DNA from: Heliocidaris erythrogramma
Lineage: Eukaryota; Echinodermata; Echinoidea; Camarodonta; Echinometridae
Reading direction: 5' to 3'
DNA: 64,000 bases
Assembly (NCBI GenBank): GCA_025617745.1
Contig: CM046853.1
Location: forward strand, 58,179,233 to 58,243,232
The position numbers and the translations under genes were made by a program. The notes beneath the pieces were generated by a model, which worked only from the letters and a program-made list of their open reading frames with translations, searched no databases and was not told where the DNA came from. Shown in pieces: positions 44,208-56,234 of the stretch (positions are counted from its first letter, which is position 1; every line of letters starts with the position of its first letter).

Positions 44208-47200
44208 GTAAGTCATTATACTTAGTTATTTAATTATATTTTATTAATTCCCGCCCTTTTCGCGATTTGTTTTCTTTTCACGACATTAGTTACATCAGAA
44301 TAGAAATCCTTTTATATACACATATTCCAACATGAAAATTTACTGTTAAGTTCTATTCCACATCTTCATTAGATAGCAAGGCAAAAGGCTTACGCGCATT
44401 AATAGGAGATAAATAGTGCTTTATCTTGATCTCGTATTCAGAGGAAGGACTCTGTGGAATGCCATCACTGTCCCACTATCGTCCGGGTGGTTTATCCAGA
44501 GAATATATAATATGAGATGAACTCCTTTCCAGGGAGAGGAACAAAATGTTCCTGTATTTTCGCTTGATATAGACAAACTACAAAAATATTGCCCTTTTTT
44601 AAGCTGGACTCTCAAATACGGGTGTGTGGTATCTTACAGTGAATGCCCCAATGTGTCCCGTTCCACTCCTCCTTCCACAATAATTTACTCTCTGTTTTTC
44701 CATAAGATATAAAGAATAATATAATAAACGTTAAAGTGAAGTTATCATCTGGAGAGTCTCAGACCTTCCTTCGTTAGAATCTTAGTCACGCATGTCCTCG
44801 CTCTATTTTTTTAAAAAGAATCGACGGATAACTTCATTTAATTATTCAAGAAAATTGCCATCGACCTTATGCCTTTACGTAGACAACATTTGAAATAAAC
44901 TATTGCAAGATATTTAAGTCACCGCACAGCTTATGACCCGACTGGGACGTGATATTAAAGAAACTTAAACGGGATTAGATATGGAATTAAAAAGAAATAA
45001 ACTCTTCCTGGTAGATAATAGTCGCACAAATAGTACTATCGAAATTGCATGGAATGTGGGACTTTCAAACGGAGGATAGGCCCGATCAGCTGCAAATCAC
45101 AATGATATCACACCCGTCTTACGACAGGCCATTCACTGGTATGCAAAGGTTTTATAGTATTGTGAGCAACATAAAGGAAACCCTAAATATCGTTGTAATC
45201 AGTACAAATATATTTTGTCAAAGATACATTGTAGCCTATCATGTTTCTTTCATGAAAAAAACCTCAATGCACAGCTGAACAGTATAATTATGTTACATTT
45301 TCCATGATTCATGTCAAAGTTGCCTTTCCCCAAGTTTTGAATGAAATGGATGGTCAACCCAGGGTTTGAATGAATGGTTATTAATTCCAGTTGAATGCAC
45401 TTGATTATAACGAAAGTAACTCCTGAACACCATTAATTCCAAACATTGGCAATGACTATTTTGACATGGCTTTTTGACAGTGGTCAGCGCTCAGTCATAT
45501 ATCATCGCATTTTCGAGAGCTTAATGATTGAAGTAAAATCTACTAAAGATTAAGTAATTTGCGCTAATTCACTTCAAGTGTTACATGCTTAATGATATAA
45601 AGTTAATCAAACTTGAGGGTAATTTGGTCACTTAAATTTAATAAAACGTCGGTTTTTCTAACGGTCTAAGACAAGACATAACATTACACAAATGGGATAA
45701 CCTCATGGGATATGTAGGAGCTTTTAATGTGTATAGACGGAATCTATTTGCTCCACGGCATCAAGAATTCCGATGTAATAGTTACCTATTCTCTTGGGGT
45801 AAAATAACATGTTTAGCATATAAATTAAACATCAAAATATTTGTTACTGATAAAATATAGTAATCCAATAACCCCAATGCAAGAGAAGATATGACATGCT
45901 TCCATTAATCCTCTCTTGCCTACATTTTTTGGCAAAAAGTGAAATTTCCTCTTTTGAATAATTTCCGTGAAAATTACATTCCAAACTTAAATGCACTTCG
46001 AGTTGTCTCTGGAGAACGACCATTAAGCATATTGTGTGGCGAAAATGGAGCAACCTGCAATAATGTGCACAATTTAACGGCGTATATCTCTTCCGTTTTG
46101 GGTTTCTTTTGGTTGTTGTTGTTGTTTTCAGGTTTATGAAAGAAAATACAAAGAACCATCAACGTTAACTACCATTATTTCTATCTCATCTGATAAATGA
46201 AATAAAAATAAATAAGAAAAAAAAAGAATAAAAAGAAAACGAACAAGATTTATTGAGCATACGCAGGACTCTGGGAGCGATTTTCCGCTTATGGTGAAAA
46301 GAATGCCTCACCAGTGGCGCATATCCAGGAATCTCTGGCGGGGGGCGGGGGGGGGAGCCAGGAGTCCAAAATGCACTGACAAGTGAGAAAAAATACTTTA
46401 TCACATTTAGGAGTGCCTTTCCACTTCTAAATTCTCTGACAAGCATAATGATAAACATGTATAAACAAACAACACACTGCTCGGTAATGTTTTACCGGTG
46501 TCCATAGGGTGTTTCCTCAGTAGCCCACGATAATTACACGGGTGGTCTAGCTCCCCTGGCACTCCTTTACCCCATCAACTCCGCCTCTAGAACCCATCAG
46601 CATTTTGTTGAAAGTGTTGCAAAGTGCAACACTTCTTGGAGAACTATGTTTTAATGTATAAATCATGTTCTTCTTTCACATTACTTGTATTTCTCTCCTG
46701 CATCCTCATCTATTTACTTCGCTTTTTTAAACTGTCGTCTCTTCTCACCCCATACCTCTCTCTCTACCCTTCTCTCTCTCTCTCTCTCTCCCTCATCCTT
46801 CTTCTTCCTTTCTTTAACCCCTTGCATTTGATGGAACTCCATAGGGATGCATGATTATATAAGAAATGTATGTCCTATTGAATCGATTAACCCACACTTT
46901 CTGCAGGCTTCTTTCATACATCTTCCACCTACATTTTTCCTTGGGTTCCCCACTGTCCCTCCCCCTCTTCCTTTCTTTTTCTCTCTCTCTCTCTGTCTGT
47001 CTCTCTGTCTGTCTCTCCCTCCCCCTCTTCCTTTCTTTTTTTCTCTCTCTATGTCTGTCTATATGTCTGTCTCTCCCTCTCTCTCTCTATTCTATCATTA
47101 CTGTCATGATTCTTGTTTTTGACCTGGCCGTATGATTTCCACCTAGGGTTACGCAGTTGACACCATCGTCTGAATGTCAAATCCCTCCATTCCTTTACCT

Positions 47201-49680
47201 CTCCCAGATCCCTGTGATATACATCTTGGTGTGCCACTTGATCCCCTTCCTGCTCCTCAAGTGTTAGATCCTGACTATGATTATGATAATTTCATCTTCA
47301 GTAACAATTCCCCAGTCAGGGGTCTTGGTATCTTTAGTGCGCACACAGTGATATTTTACTTCACGCGAACGTGATAGCTGTCTTTGTAGAATCTTCAAGA
47401 CTGCGTCCATACCAGGTTCTAAACAATTTTCGTGACATCATTACCCAGCCCCTTGCGCATGAGGTCTGATTTTGACCGCGTTATTACCTACGTCAGTCAG
47501 CTATATGAAAGGACTGGTTCATGTGCCAGTAATACAAAGCACTGTATGCTCTGTTCATTGTCCATTCACTTTACATGGCGTGTCAAAGAATGCGCCAGGC
47601 GCTAACGCAGTCCTGCGTCAGGGAGCTTGATTTCTCGTTTGTAACTGGCTTTATATTCGTTCAAGAGTTTGATATTTGAGCATGCTGCGACATCTCATAT
47701 CGTATGGACAGCGAATTGAGAGGAGAGTTTGCTGTCCATACTATGTGAAATGCTGAAATGTCTCTTCGTGCGGAGAAACGTGTCGCAATATCCCGGAATG
47801 TATGAAAAGTGACTTCTAATAAAGTAATTAGCCAACCGAATCTGGAAAATTAAAACTCGTATGGACGGACTATCAAGGTTGCAATTGTTTCTTCATTTAT
47901 CATCAGGAGTTGGCATTCAGTGATAGATTGCGCTCTTAAAGCATCACCCAGGTGGTCAACTTGGATCCGAAATGACCGTTAAAGGAAAGAAATGGTTTGC
48001 ATAAAATCGTGACGAGCTTTCAAATTACTTGTTCCATGTAAAATTGAGTTCCTTTTTAACTCTGGTTTTTCAAACAGCATTAAATTCCATTTAATTGTTA
48101 TGTGTGTATTGACGTTTTATTTTAAATATTTCTTTAAAATAATTTAGAGCAAATTGTTATGGACCAGAAAAATGGGTGACGCAGTTTTTGCAGTTAATAT
48201 TACTTATGATTTGACAATGATTACAGTGAAAGTAATAATGACTTTATACTTAATTATATCAAATACGCAAGTATATCAAAGAACTATCATCACCTTCGAG
48301 TCTCAAGCCCTGTGTAGAAGAAAGACTGAGCGGAAGGAACGATTGATCTATTTTCTTCTAGTTCCTGTCAAGTAATTCCACGAATATATCTTTCAATATT
48401 AAAATCTTTTGACAAGAAGAGGAAACGTTTATTTAAGAGGTAAAATGATACTGGTAGGCACATGGTGGAGGCCTACGATGATGATCATTGCCGTCCTTTT
48501 TGACTGGGTAGACTAGTTAATATGCAGGGTATCAATTTGTGACAGTCAAATGAGGGTCTAGTTCTCGTCCTCAAAATGTTGTCAAATAAGAACACCCCTG
48601 CTTTCTCTATTTTCGATAGATCTCTGACGCGGTAATACCTTCCGTCTTCTCATATCTTTTCTATTTGTTTCCAACGAGGGTTTGATGTAGGCTAGTCGTG
48701 TCGGGGGCCGTCGGCCAGGGTAACTTCCAGTCCCCGGCTATTTACAATTCACATGATTGATATACTCCATCTTTGAATTTGCAGCCGAAAATTTATTATA
48801 CGCTACGCGGCTTGAATGGGAAGTGTTCCATCTATGTCAGTATATTCTTATACTATGGCAGACTTTCTTTGTTTACCAGCGGTTAACGAAGGGCAGAGCT
48901 TTCCTTTTTATGTGTAGTGGAAGTCAGAAAGACAAGTGGCAAATGATACGACTCAGGAAACAGACAATGTTGTTTCAACCTTTGCCAGTGGCGGATAGAG
49001 CATTGTGAAGATAGCATACGCCCGCCCCCCCCCCCCTATTTTAAAGGCCCAGGAAAACAGTTTAGAAATATTGCATGGGTATGAAGCACGCAGGGCTTCC
49101 GAGACTGCTCTGAATGTGACCCAAATGGCATGATGCGGTTCTTTTGGAGCAAAAACATTGGAAGACCATTTCATGAGTCCTAAAGAAACTCCCTGATTAA
49201 AAACGTGTAGTAAGATCAAAAGTGAACTTACATAATTATTTTGATATTAACATGGACTTACTATTCACTGCTTGTTTATAGTTATTTATTTGCACTGAGT
49301 GAGCATATGTCTGAGTTCACAAGATTAAAACAGATTCGCGTGTACGAGTTTCTTGAAAGTCTACTATCAATTACTTTGCTTATTCTCAACACATGATTGA
49401 TAGGAAAGACGTTTATTGCAAGGATTGTGAGAATTGAAAGAAATATTGTGTTGTTCAATTGAATTCGGTGTCGCCTTAACCGTGAGCGGTCTTTGTGGGC
49501 ATGGTGGGCGAGTGGGAAAGTATTGGCGTTCTAACCTATAAAGACCGAGTTCAATTAGCGGTAGAGCCTCGTACATGCAAAGATTGAGAAAAACCCCGCC
49601 TCCGTACCGTTTTTCTTCAGTCTTTGCAGGTTTTCGATAGTCCTGACAACAGTTAGGAGCAGCCGAAAACGTCTTACAAG
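44208..49680. other. Intron sequence with pyrimidine-rich tract
   Basis: No exon is supported. A pyrimidine-rich tract with (CT)n lies at 46740-46815 and 46970-47095. A hairpin GTATGGACAGC / GCTGTCCATAC (47702-47741) has 11-bp arms. A tRNA-like stretch near 49505-49565 (GGGCGAGTGGGAAAG, GAGTTCAATTAGC) may be a very old SINE head. Confidence 0.35.
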
Positions 49681-50620
49681 CTTCGTCATGATTATGCGCA
49701 CTAACGGTACCTACTCACGACGTGCATGATGTTCGCAAAAGATTCCCATAGAATGTCTCGCGCATGTTCCGCGAAAGCAGCGAAGTTTTTCTGATCATTT
49801 CTCGTGTTGTTTGCATTTTAGTTGCATGTTCTTTGTTTGGGTGTACTGGCTACACACGACATTCGCACATACGTTGTGAGAGCTACACACAAACTGCGCA
49901 AGAATGTTTTACGGCTCCATTGTCGCGACATATTCGGAGAAAAACTTCTCCGAATGTTTGACTTTGCAATTTTCGAAAAAATGGAGCCGTAAACCATTCT
50001 TGCGCAGTTTGTACGTAGTTCTCACAACGTATATGCAAAGGTCGTGTGTAGCGTTGCAGAACTATGGCCATTCCACATACACGAAGAACACGAGACTAAA
50101 ATGGGAACCCGAGGTGACAGCTGTCTTGAGTTGATCAGTCTTTTCGTGAATAGTTCGCTGGTCTAGTCGCAGGATAAAGTCAGACACATTGGCCGTGCGC
50201 TTTGTGGCAAACGTGCGCCAAACGCTCGTGTGAACTTCGCACGAACTCCATGCGAATGTCACGTGAAAATACCTTCGCAAAACGTTCGTGAAATCGTCGG
50301 TTTTGGTTCGTGGTTCGCTCGCCAATAGTTCGCGAATACTTTGTGAAATTCGCAAATTAATCGTCGCGAACGGTATTAATAGAGGGCCTCAACGTGAAAG
50401 GCTCGCGTTTGCTTCTTCTTCAAGAAGTACGCGAACAGTTCGTGAATAGTTCGAGAAATGATTGGACGAACTTCGCTGCTTTCGCGAGACATGTGGGAGA
50501 CATTCTCCAAACTGTCGGAATCTTGTCGGGGTTTCACGAAGATTTTGCGAACGTCACGCACGTCGTGAGTAGGCCGTACGCATATGACGAAGCTTTCCAG
50601 ACATTTTTGAGGGCAAATCA
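49681..50620. mobile_element. Nested foldback element rich in TTCGCGAA-like words
   Basis: Outer arms: about 49681-49810 pairs with the inverted 50438-50595, sharing ACTCACGACGTGC, GTTCGCAAAA, CGCGAAAGCAGCGAAGTT and ATCATTTCTCG. Inner arms: about 49850-49945 pairs with the inverted 49946-50052, sharing ATACGTTGTGAGA, AAACTGCGCAAGAATG, TTTACGGCTCCATT and ATTCGGAGAA, with almost no loop. The remainder is filled with GTTCGCGAA/TTCGTGAA variants on both strands. It is locally GC-richer than the flanks and non-coding. The superfamily is unknown; target duplications could not be assigned. Confidence 0.65.
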
Positions 50621-50723
50621 CAAAGACCCGGGATGCTGAAAACGTTCGCAAGACATTGTTAACTTTTTTTGAAATTCCCTCCGAACTAAAAACGGCTCCC
50701 GCGAACAATTTGTTACTGTTAAT

Positions 50724-51016
50724 GAGCTTTCGATTTGCGATGGGGGAAATCTAGTACGGTAACTCGAGACGAATATCGATCTGCGCATGCGCGAAATCCC
50801 GAATCTCTCCGTACCGCGGAATTTGACGACGGTCATCGGGCAAAATACATTCGCTCCAAAATAGTGCGATGCATGTATACAACGAACATTCTCCCGTAGC
50901 CGTCGCGTGAACGGAAACGAATGGCTTCAGAACAGGACGGGAGCTTGGGTGGCGAGAACGGTCACGGTCTGTCAAATCCCCCGTACCGTGCGTCTCCCGT
51001 CGCAGATCGAAAGCTC
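50724..51016. mobile_element. MITE with ~22-bp inverted ends
   Basis: GAGCTTTCGATTTGCGATGG at 50724-50743 is matched by the inverted GAGCTTTCGATCTGCGACGG at 50997-51016. TACGGTAACTC and CACGGTACGGGG extend the resemblance inward. The element is 293 bp, GC-richer than its surroundings and non-coding. It lies between the foldback element and the alternating-motif element. Confidence 0.6.
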
Positions 51017-51061
51017 GCTGTTTTCACAAAATATGACGTATGAGCGCGCAACTAAAAGAAA

Positions 51062-51564
51062 GTTAGTTTTGAGTAAATCGCTTTCAAAGTTGAAAGAAGT
51101 TGAAGAAATTTTATATCCTGGGATAGATCATATTTCAATGTTTAGTTCTATGTTTAATTATTTGCATAATTTATTATATTTTAGGGGAAAATGAGCTGAA
51201 AACCCAAAATTCAAGGACGCCGCTTTGATTTGTTTTCACGAAGTGACGGATCTCAGCCTTGCGCGTGTAAAACATATGGACTTGATCACCGCGCATTTAA
51301 CCGTCATTTCGTGAAAACACAAAGTCAATTCAAGGACGCACTCTTTTTTGTTTTCACGAAGTGACGGATCTCAGCCGCGCGCGTAAAACATACGGGACGG
51401 CTGTTAGCCGTCACTTCGTGAAAACAGAAAATCCTTTTATTAGGTATTTTCTTGTTGACGTTATCGCCATAGTTACATAATTAGACATTATTATGGTCTG
51501 AAACTCAAAATTGAAAAAATATGCGATTTTCCCCATTACCGTCACTTCGTGAAAACAGGGACGA
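51062..51564 (+). repeat. Alternating-motif element, copy A
   Basis: Five copies of the 17-bp motif TTTTCACGAAGTGACGG lie at 51233, 51301, 51350, 51408 and 51539, in orientations + - + - -. Each +/- pair encloses ~40-50 bp with CGCGCGCGTAAAACATA-like cores and can fold into a hairpin. The left ~170 bp (GTTAGTTTTGAGTAAATCGC ...) is AT-rich and shared with copy B. Non-coding. Copy A lacks one +/- interval present in B. No terminal inverted repeats were found, so the mode of movement is unknown. Confidence 0.75.
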
Positions 51565-53750
51565 ATTGACGACGCATGTTTGGGGAACTTTTAGATCCTA
51601 AAACACGAATTTGCCAAATTTTTTCGACATTTACATCCTTTGCGAATCATTCGCGTGCCCCATGATTACCCACCTTTACACAACCATTATTTTCCTATGT
51701 TACTTTCACCAGAGAAATGTGCTTTAACATAACACATATTGAAAAGGTAGTTTATGGAGACTCAAAGAAATGGAAAAAGTGGAAAATAGATAGAGAAAAT
51801 AGAAGGATTGGATGTGCCTTTGCGATATAGTAGTACAGCCTGCCTGCCTTCCCCGGAGCAGATTTATTACTCATCCGTGAAAGTCTTCCCTCTATTACCA
51901 CGATTGTGTTCGGATAATATGGCAACTTTCTTCTATTCATTATCTGTAATATTCACCACCTTATTTTAAATGTATGGCTCCCGAAAGGTTTTCGATCTTT
52001 ATTGAACAATTTTGGTCACAATGTCAGCCGAGTCCTTTCCAAGTCGTTACCTTCTCAGAGTTAATTCAGGGTTTGAAGGTAAATACTTAACGGTGAGGAA
52101 GAAAGCGTTAATGCTCTTAATGGAATAAAGGGCAAAAGCATTGACCGATATTTCAGGGTATCCTATTTCGAAGCTTTTCACCTAAATGTTTTAGAATCGG
52201 TTTTGCGTGCCTTGACACCAGATTTATGTTTTTGAACCAGGTTAAAAAGCATGTTCGTGACAGCTAGGACGATGACTAGGGATGGAGATGGAAGCATTTC
52301 CTGTCGGGCATCCAATGCGTTCACATATCAACATGCATGTCGATAAGATATGTTTATCAAGTGTTTGTAAGGTATTGGCATGAACTTACGAAGAAAACGT
52401 TTTAAACTGAAAAAACCCCGATGTCAATTAACGTCCCTCAGGTTTTTACATGAGATGTATAGGCTCATTGTAAATTGCATTATCATAATATTGAGAACAT
52501 CATGTGATTTCTTTAGTCGCAATTGAAAGTATTTTTCTAAGGCCATCATGGTTTTCTTATATCATAATTATGTAAGTATTGTCCTCATATAATGGAAAGC
52601 AGTTTTCGTTTTCAATAGAACTATATACCGTAACGTCATTTTTGATGTGACAGATTTTAAAAGGTTGAAAACGTGGAGTGCCGGGGGCTGACTTGTTGTG
52701 CTGCCTTTCCGAGGTTGATAAGAGGATCGAGCGTGTTTATGAATACGTTTCGGATGAATGGAATTGAAGTAAATAATGACAATCGCAAAAGGCATCGTAA
52801 AGTGGAAGGATCTGGAACAATTTCATATATTTGTCGCTGCCGAAGGCTCTCGCTGGGAATTTATGAAACATTTTCCTTTTCTTCAGCTGATGTTTATTGG
52901 GAATATAGTCCCATAAAGCAGTAAAAGATGTTTGAACCAATCCAAGTTAACTACATTTCATGGTCTTTTCAGATTCTTTAGGCAGAGTAGACTGTTTCTT
53001 AATACATATCACTTGTGTCTACATGATGTCATGAACGATATGTTTTGTAATATATTTTATTACTTGCAAAAGAAATACTCAGTAGGCCCGTTCACACTGT
53101 GCAAAACATCATTTCAAATTTTAGTAAAGGGGTTCACAATTGTCGCCAAAGTTTACCCTTTCTCATTTTATTTTTAAATTATGTTTATTCCCATGTTATA
53201 CGAAACGACCCCAAAATCTCTTTCACTCTTTTTCATGTAGTCTTTCTCTAACGTATTTTTGTATGGGGAGAATTCTATTAATTTCGGCCTTTTCTCGGCT
53301 TGCTACCCTGCCGATCATCAAAGTAAAATTCCATCTTACCGCGGGGCATAAATAACGAAATTCTGACCAGTCTAATCCGGTAAAACGCGTTTTGCCATTC
53401 TACTTCACTCATTTCTCATGAATTTTTCAAACAGCTTCATGAAACTTACAACAAGATCCTAATTTAGGAAAGAGGTCAAACATACGTTTTCTCTTATACT
53501 TATATCCAGTGGTGGTACCAGGGATGGGGGTGAGAGGAATACCTTCAAAGCCTATACCCCTCTCCTACGCATTTATTCCTTTTATTTGTACTACCCAGCC
53601 CCCAACACACACACACACACCTACACACACAGTGGTACCCCCACTGCTTACATCACATCATACATAAGACCAAGACCATTTTTATTTTTGAAAATATAAT
53701 TTGTGGTGGTAAAGGGACCATGCAATCTCGATGCCGTTTTGATCTACACC
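51565..53750. other. Intron sequence, nothing recognised
   Basis: No exon or known transposon is supported. A (CA)n stretch lies at 53607-53632. Confidence 0.35.
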
Positions 53751-53754
53751 ATAT

Positions 53755-54935
53755 TTTTTTTTTCAATTTCAAGATATTTATTTTCAACTTTTCAATATAA
53801 ATGTACAAAGTAATAAATGAGCAAAATAATGTACATGTATTTTTAACAAATATATGACAAAACATACATTCGTGTGGTACATGCATAGTCGGAGGACACG
53901 CCTCTAAAAGCAAAAGCTTCTGGTGAGGGTGCCCTTAGTACATAATACATTATATTACATAATACCGGATGTTATGTTGGAATAATAAGGTTCTGTGCTT
54001 GGGTAGATGGATGTGATTTGCATGTCTGGTTTAGTATTTATGAATAGTAGAATTTAATTCAAAGAGGTTACAAAATTCGTCAGGAAATATATTGTTTGTA
54101 CATCTGTACAAAAAATGTCGACGTGACACCGGGGAGCAGTACCTGTAGTTATACGAATTATTTTCTTTGGTAGGGTGATTAATTTGTGTAATTTGGAAGT
54201 TGTAGTGTTCCCCCAGGCTAGGTTGCAGTATGATAGATAAGGTAGGATAAGAGAATTGTAAAGCATACGTTGGATGTTGTGTGGTAAAATGTGCCGCAGT
54301 CTAGAAATGATGGCAATGTTTTTAGAGACTTTGCTTTCTGTTTCAAGAATATGTTTTTTCCAAGACACAGAACTGTCAATGTGCACACCTAGAAATTTTG
54401 TGTTTTCAACTCTAGGTAATAATACGTTGTCGACATATATGGAAATGCTGTCTAAATCAATGTTTTTATTGTTGTGAAAGATTACATAGTTACATTTTTT
54501 TCAAAGCGACAGACAATTTATTAGCCTTAAAGAATAAAAAGTAATGGACCAAGCAACGACTCTTGAGGTACCCCACACGTGATATTACTCATGTTTGAGA
54601 CGACCGAGTCAAATTTAGTGCACTGGAGGCGAATGCTAAGATAACTGGCAAACCAATAGTGTGCTATGCCACGGATTCCATACATATAAAGTTTTTTTTA
54701 ATAGAACTGAGTGATTAATGGTATCAAAGGCTTTCGATAAGGCTATAAAAATTCCAATTGAATATTGATTTTTTTCAAAGGAGTCCATTATATCGTTTGT
54801 CAGTTTAGATAATGCCATAGCTGTAGAAAAATGTTGGCGGTATCCAAATTGGTTTTTGTAATTAATGTCGTGTTTAACAGGAAATTCGTAAGTCCTGGTG
54901 TATACAATCCGTTCGAGATGCGTTAATCATGCTAA
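53755..54935 (-). mobile_element. CR1-group LINE, 5'-truncated and internally deleted
   Basis: On the minus strand the order is HLERIVYTRTYEF, INYKNQFGYRQHFST, GIFIALSKAFDTINHSVLL, YGIRGIAHYWFASYLS, GVPQESLLGPLLFIL, FKANKLSVALKK, FLGVHIDSSVSWKKHI and LYNSLILPYLSYCNLAWGN. These are the reverse transcriptase palm and thumb of the CR1/L2 group. The FADD/YADD box between LLFIL and FKANKLS is deleted, and the motif A aspartate is replaced by Ala (IALSKAFDT), so it is dead. The 3' end is TTGAAAATAAATATCTTGAA followed by TTGAAAAAAA near 53755. Confidence 0.88.
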
Positions 54936-55030
54936 TCTTATTTTATCAAAAAAAGTTGCATCACATTTCAAACACACAAATCTCAGGGTGAATTTTGACA
55001 AGACTGCATCTTAATTTTTCTCTTGACACT

Positions 55031-55145
55031 TTATGCGCGAGGTTTTTTACACTCAAATTTCCGTGGAAGAAACAAGAAACGAAATTGAAGTGAAATCTCC
55101 CCCCCCCCCCTCTCTCTCTCTCTCTCTCTTTCTCTCTTTCTCTCT
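55031..55145. repeat. C-run and (CT)n microsatellite
   Basis: Ten or so C bases at 55100-55110 are followed by (CT)n with TTTCTCTC variants to about 55148. The surrounding open frames are compositional. Confidence 0.8.
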
Positions 55146-55504
55146 TTCTTCATTGAATCTCGCCTTATTAGCCCAGCATTTGCAAATCTAATATCATCTA
55201 GGGCGGAGGGGATAGTTTGTGCAGAATTTAATAAGAGAAAATATGGCGGCACCAAGTTCTGAGCGTACGTCAGAACGCTGGTGTTCCTGGTTTGGGGGTC
55301 TAAGGCCCTGCTAAAACGAAGCGTCATTTCAATTAACGATCCTGTGGAGGCAATTGACCCATACATCAGTTATTAAGAATACTGTTTGCATTGCTCATTT
55401 TGTAATCATTTTTTAACGATAACAATCTATCATGACTCATATCATGCGTCATATGCTGCCGCAACGTCCGCGTCGGTGACTTGAACGCTATGCTTGAATG
55501 ATCT

Positions 55505-55570
55505 TTTGCTCGTCATGGGTGCGCGTGCGTGTGTGTGTGAGTATGTGTGTGTGTGTGTGTGTGTGTGTGT
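55505..55570. repeat. (GT)n microsatellite
   Basis: A long GT run with a few interruptions (GCGTGCGTGTGTGTGTGAGT, then uninterrupted GT to about 55570). It may be the tail of the neighbouring minus-strand SINE. Confidence 0.85.
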
Positions 55571-55571
55571 A

Positions 55572-55745
55572 ATTGAGTGTTGACAGAGTTTATCAATCAT
55601 TATTTACATCTGGGAGCGACCTTTAACGTCACAATCCGAAAGACGTGACTGAGATTCGAACCCGGGTCCCATCAGAGTCAGTTTGTATGCGAATACAAAG
55701 AGCTGCCCTAGACGTTTCCGCTAGACCAACTCCTTATCCCTGAAT
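55572..55745 (-). repeat. tRNA-derived SINE, minus strand
   Basis: On the minus strand an exact A-box consensus TGGTCTAGCGG (about 55717-55727) and an exact B box GGGTTCGAATC (about 55653-55663) are followed by a SINE body with GGATTGTGACGTTAAAGGTC. The A-to-B spacing is longer than in a functional tRNA and no acceptor stem pairs, so this is a SINE and not a tRNA gene. The boxes are intact, so pol III transcription is possible. Confidence 0.75.
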
Positions 55746-55925
55746 AAAAAAGTGATAAAAAATGATATTGTTTAAAAAGTGTTTGCCAAATGAACAGTAT
55801 GAAAATTATGCTTCGTCAGAGCCGGACTTTCGTGTGTAAGCCTATACATTTATTCAAGTACACAAGGTATGCACAAATCATTAACGAAAAAAAAATCTCT
55901 TTGGGTTTTTTTTTTTCCTATGCAG

Positions 55926-56105
55926 GAAAACTTGAGGAGTACAAATGACGACAAATTCAACGCTCTCATGAACCGACTGCGGAACGTTGCAGTAGACGTA
56001 GAAGACGAACTCCCACGATGGCTACAAGAGGTAGAAGGCGCCGATATGGATCACCAGCATGTAGTCCCACACGATTCAATTCAGCGTTTGTTGGCTCGCC
56101 TCTGA
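55926..56105 (+). CDS. Terminal exon (D) of unidentified host gene
   Basis: A strong acceptor (T-run, CCTATGCAG) opens a 59-codon frame ending in TGA at 56103-56105. It reads ENLRSTNDDKFNALMNRLRN, then VAVDVEDELPRWLQEVEGAD, then MDHQHVVPHDSIQRLLARL. It is acidic and helical in appearance, with no signal peptide or membrane segment, so the C-terminus is probably cytoplasmic or nuclear. The frame starts at phase 0, matching the end of exon C. AATAAA signals follow at 56166-56171 and 56205-56210. I do not recognise the family. Confidence 0.8.
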   Translation, partial: ENLRSTNDDKFNALMNRLRNVAVDVEDELPRWLQEVEGADMDHQHVVPHDSIQRLLARL

Positions 56106-56230
56106 TCTCCATTGGTTTCTATTCTTTCGGCACCTGGGATGGGGGCACACAATTCCAACGAAAAAAATAAATTTTTATTCAATTGTTTATGGACTCGACC
56201 TGTGAATAAATACAAGAAACAAGGATTATT
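56106..56230 (+). promoter_or_regulatory. 3' UTR with two AATAAA poly(A) signals
   Basis: A short 3' untranslated stretch after the stop of exon D. AATAAA occurs at 56166-56171 and 56205-56210, so cleavage is expected at about 56185-56235. Confidence 0.55.
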
Positions 56231-56234
56231 GTCA

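Noticed and set aside
46624-47135. Leu/Ser-rich overlapping frames
   Set aside because: Artefacts of (CT)n-rich DNA, open in several frames at once.
49490-49570. tRNA or SINE near 49.5 kb
   Set aside because: A-box and B-box resemblance is weak and no SINE body follows, so I did not list it as a feature of its own.
46310-53540. Dispersed CCAGTGGCGGAT plus G-run motif as one repeat family (46.31, 48.98, 53.51 kb)
   Set aside because: The three sites share only about 10 bases plus homopolymer runs, too little to define an element.
55572-55745. Functional tRNA gene on the minus strand
   Set aside because: Both pol III boxes are exact, but the spacing is too long and no acceptor stem forms. 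It is a SINE head.
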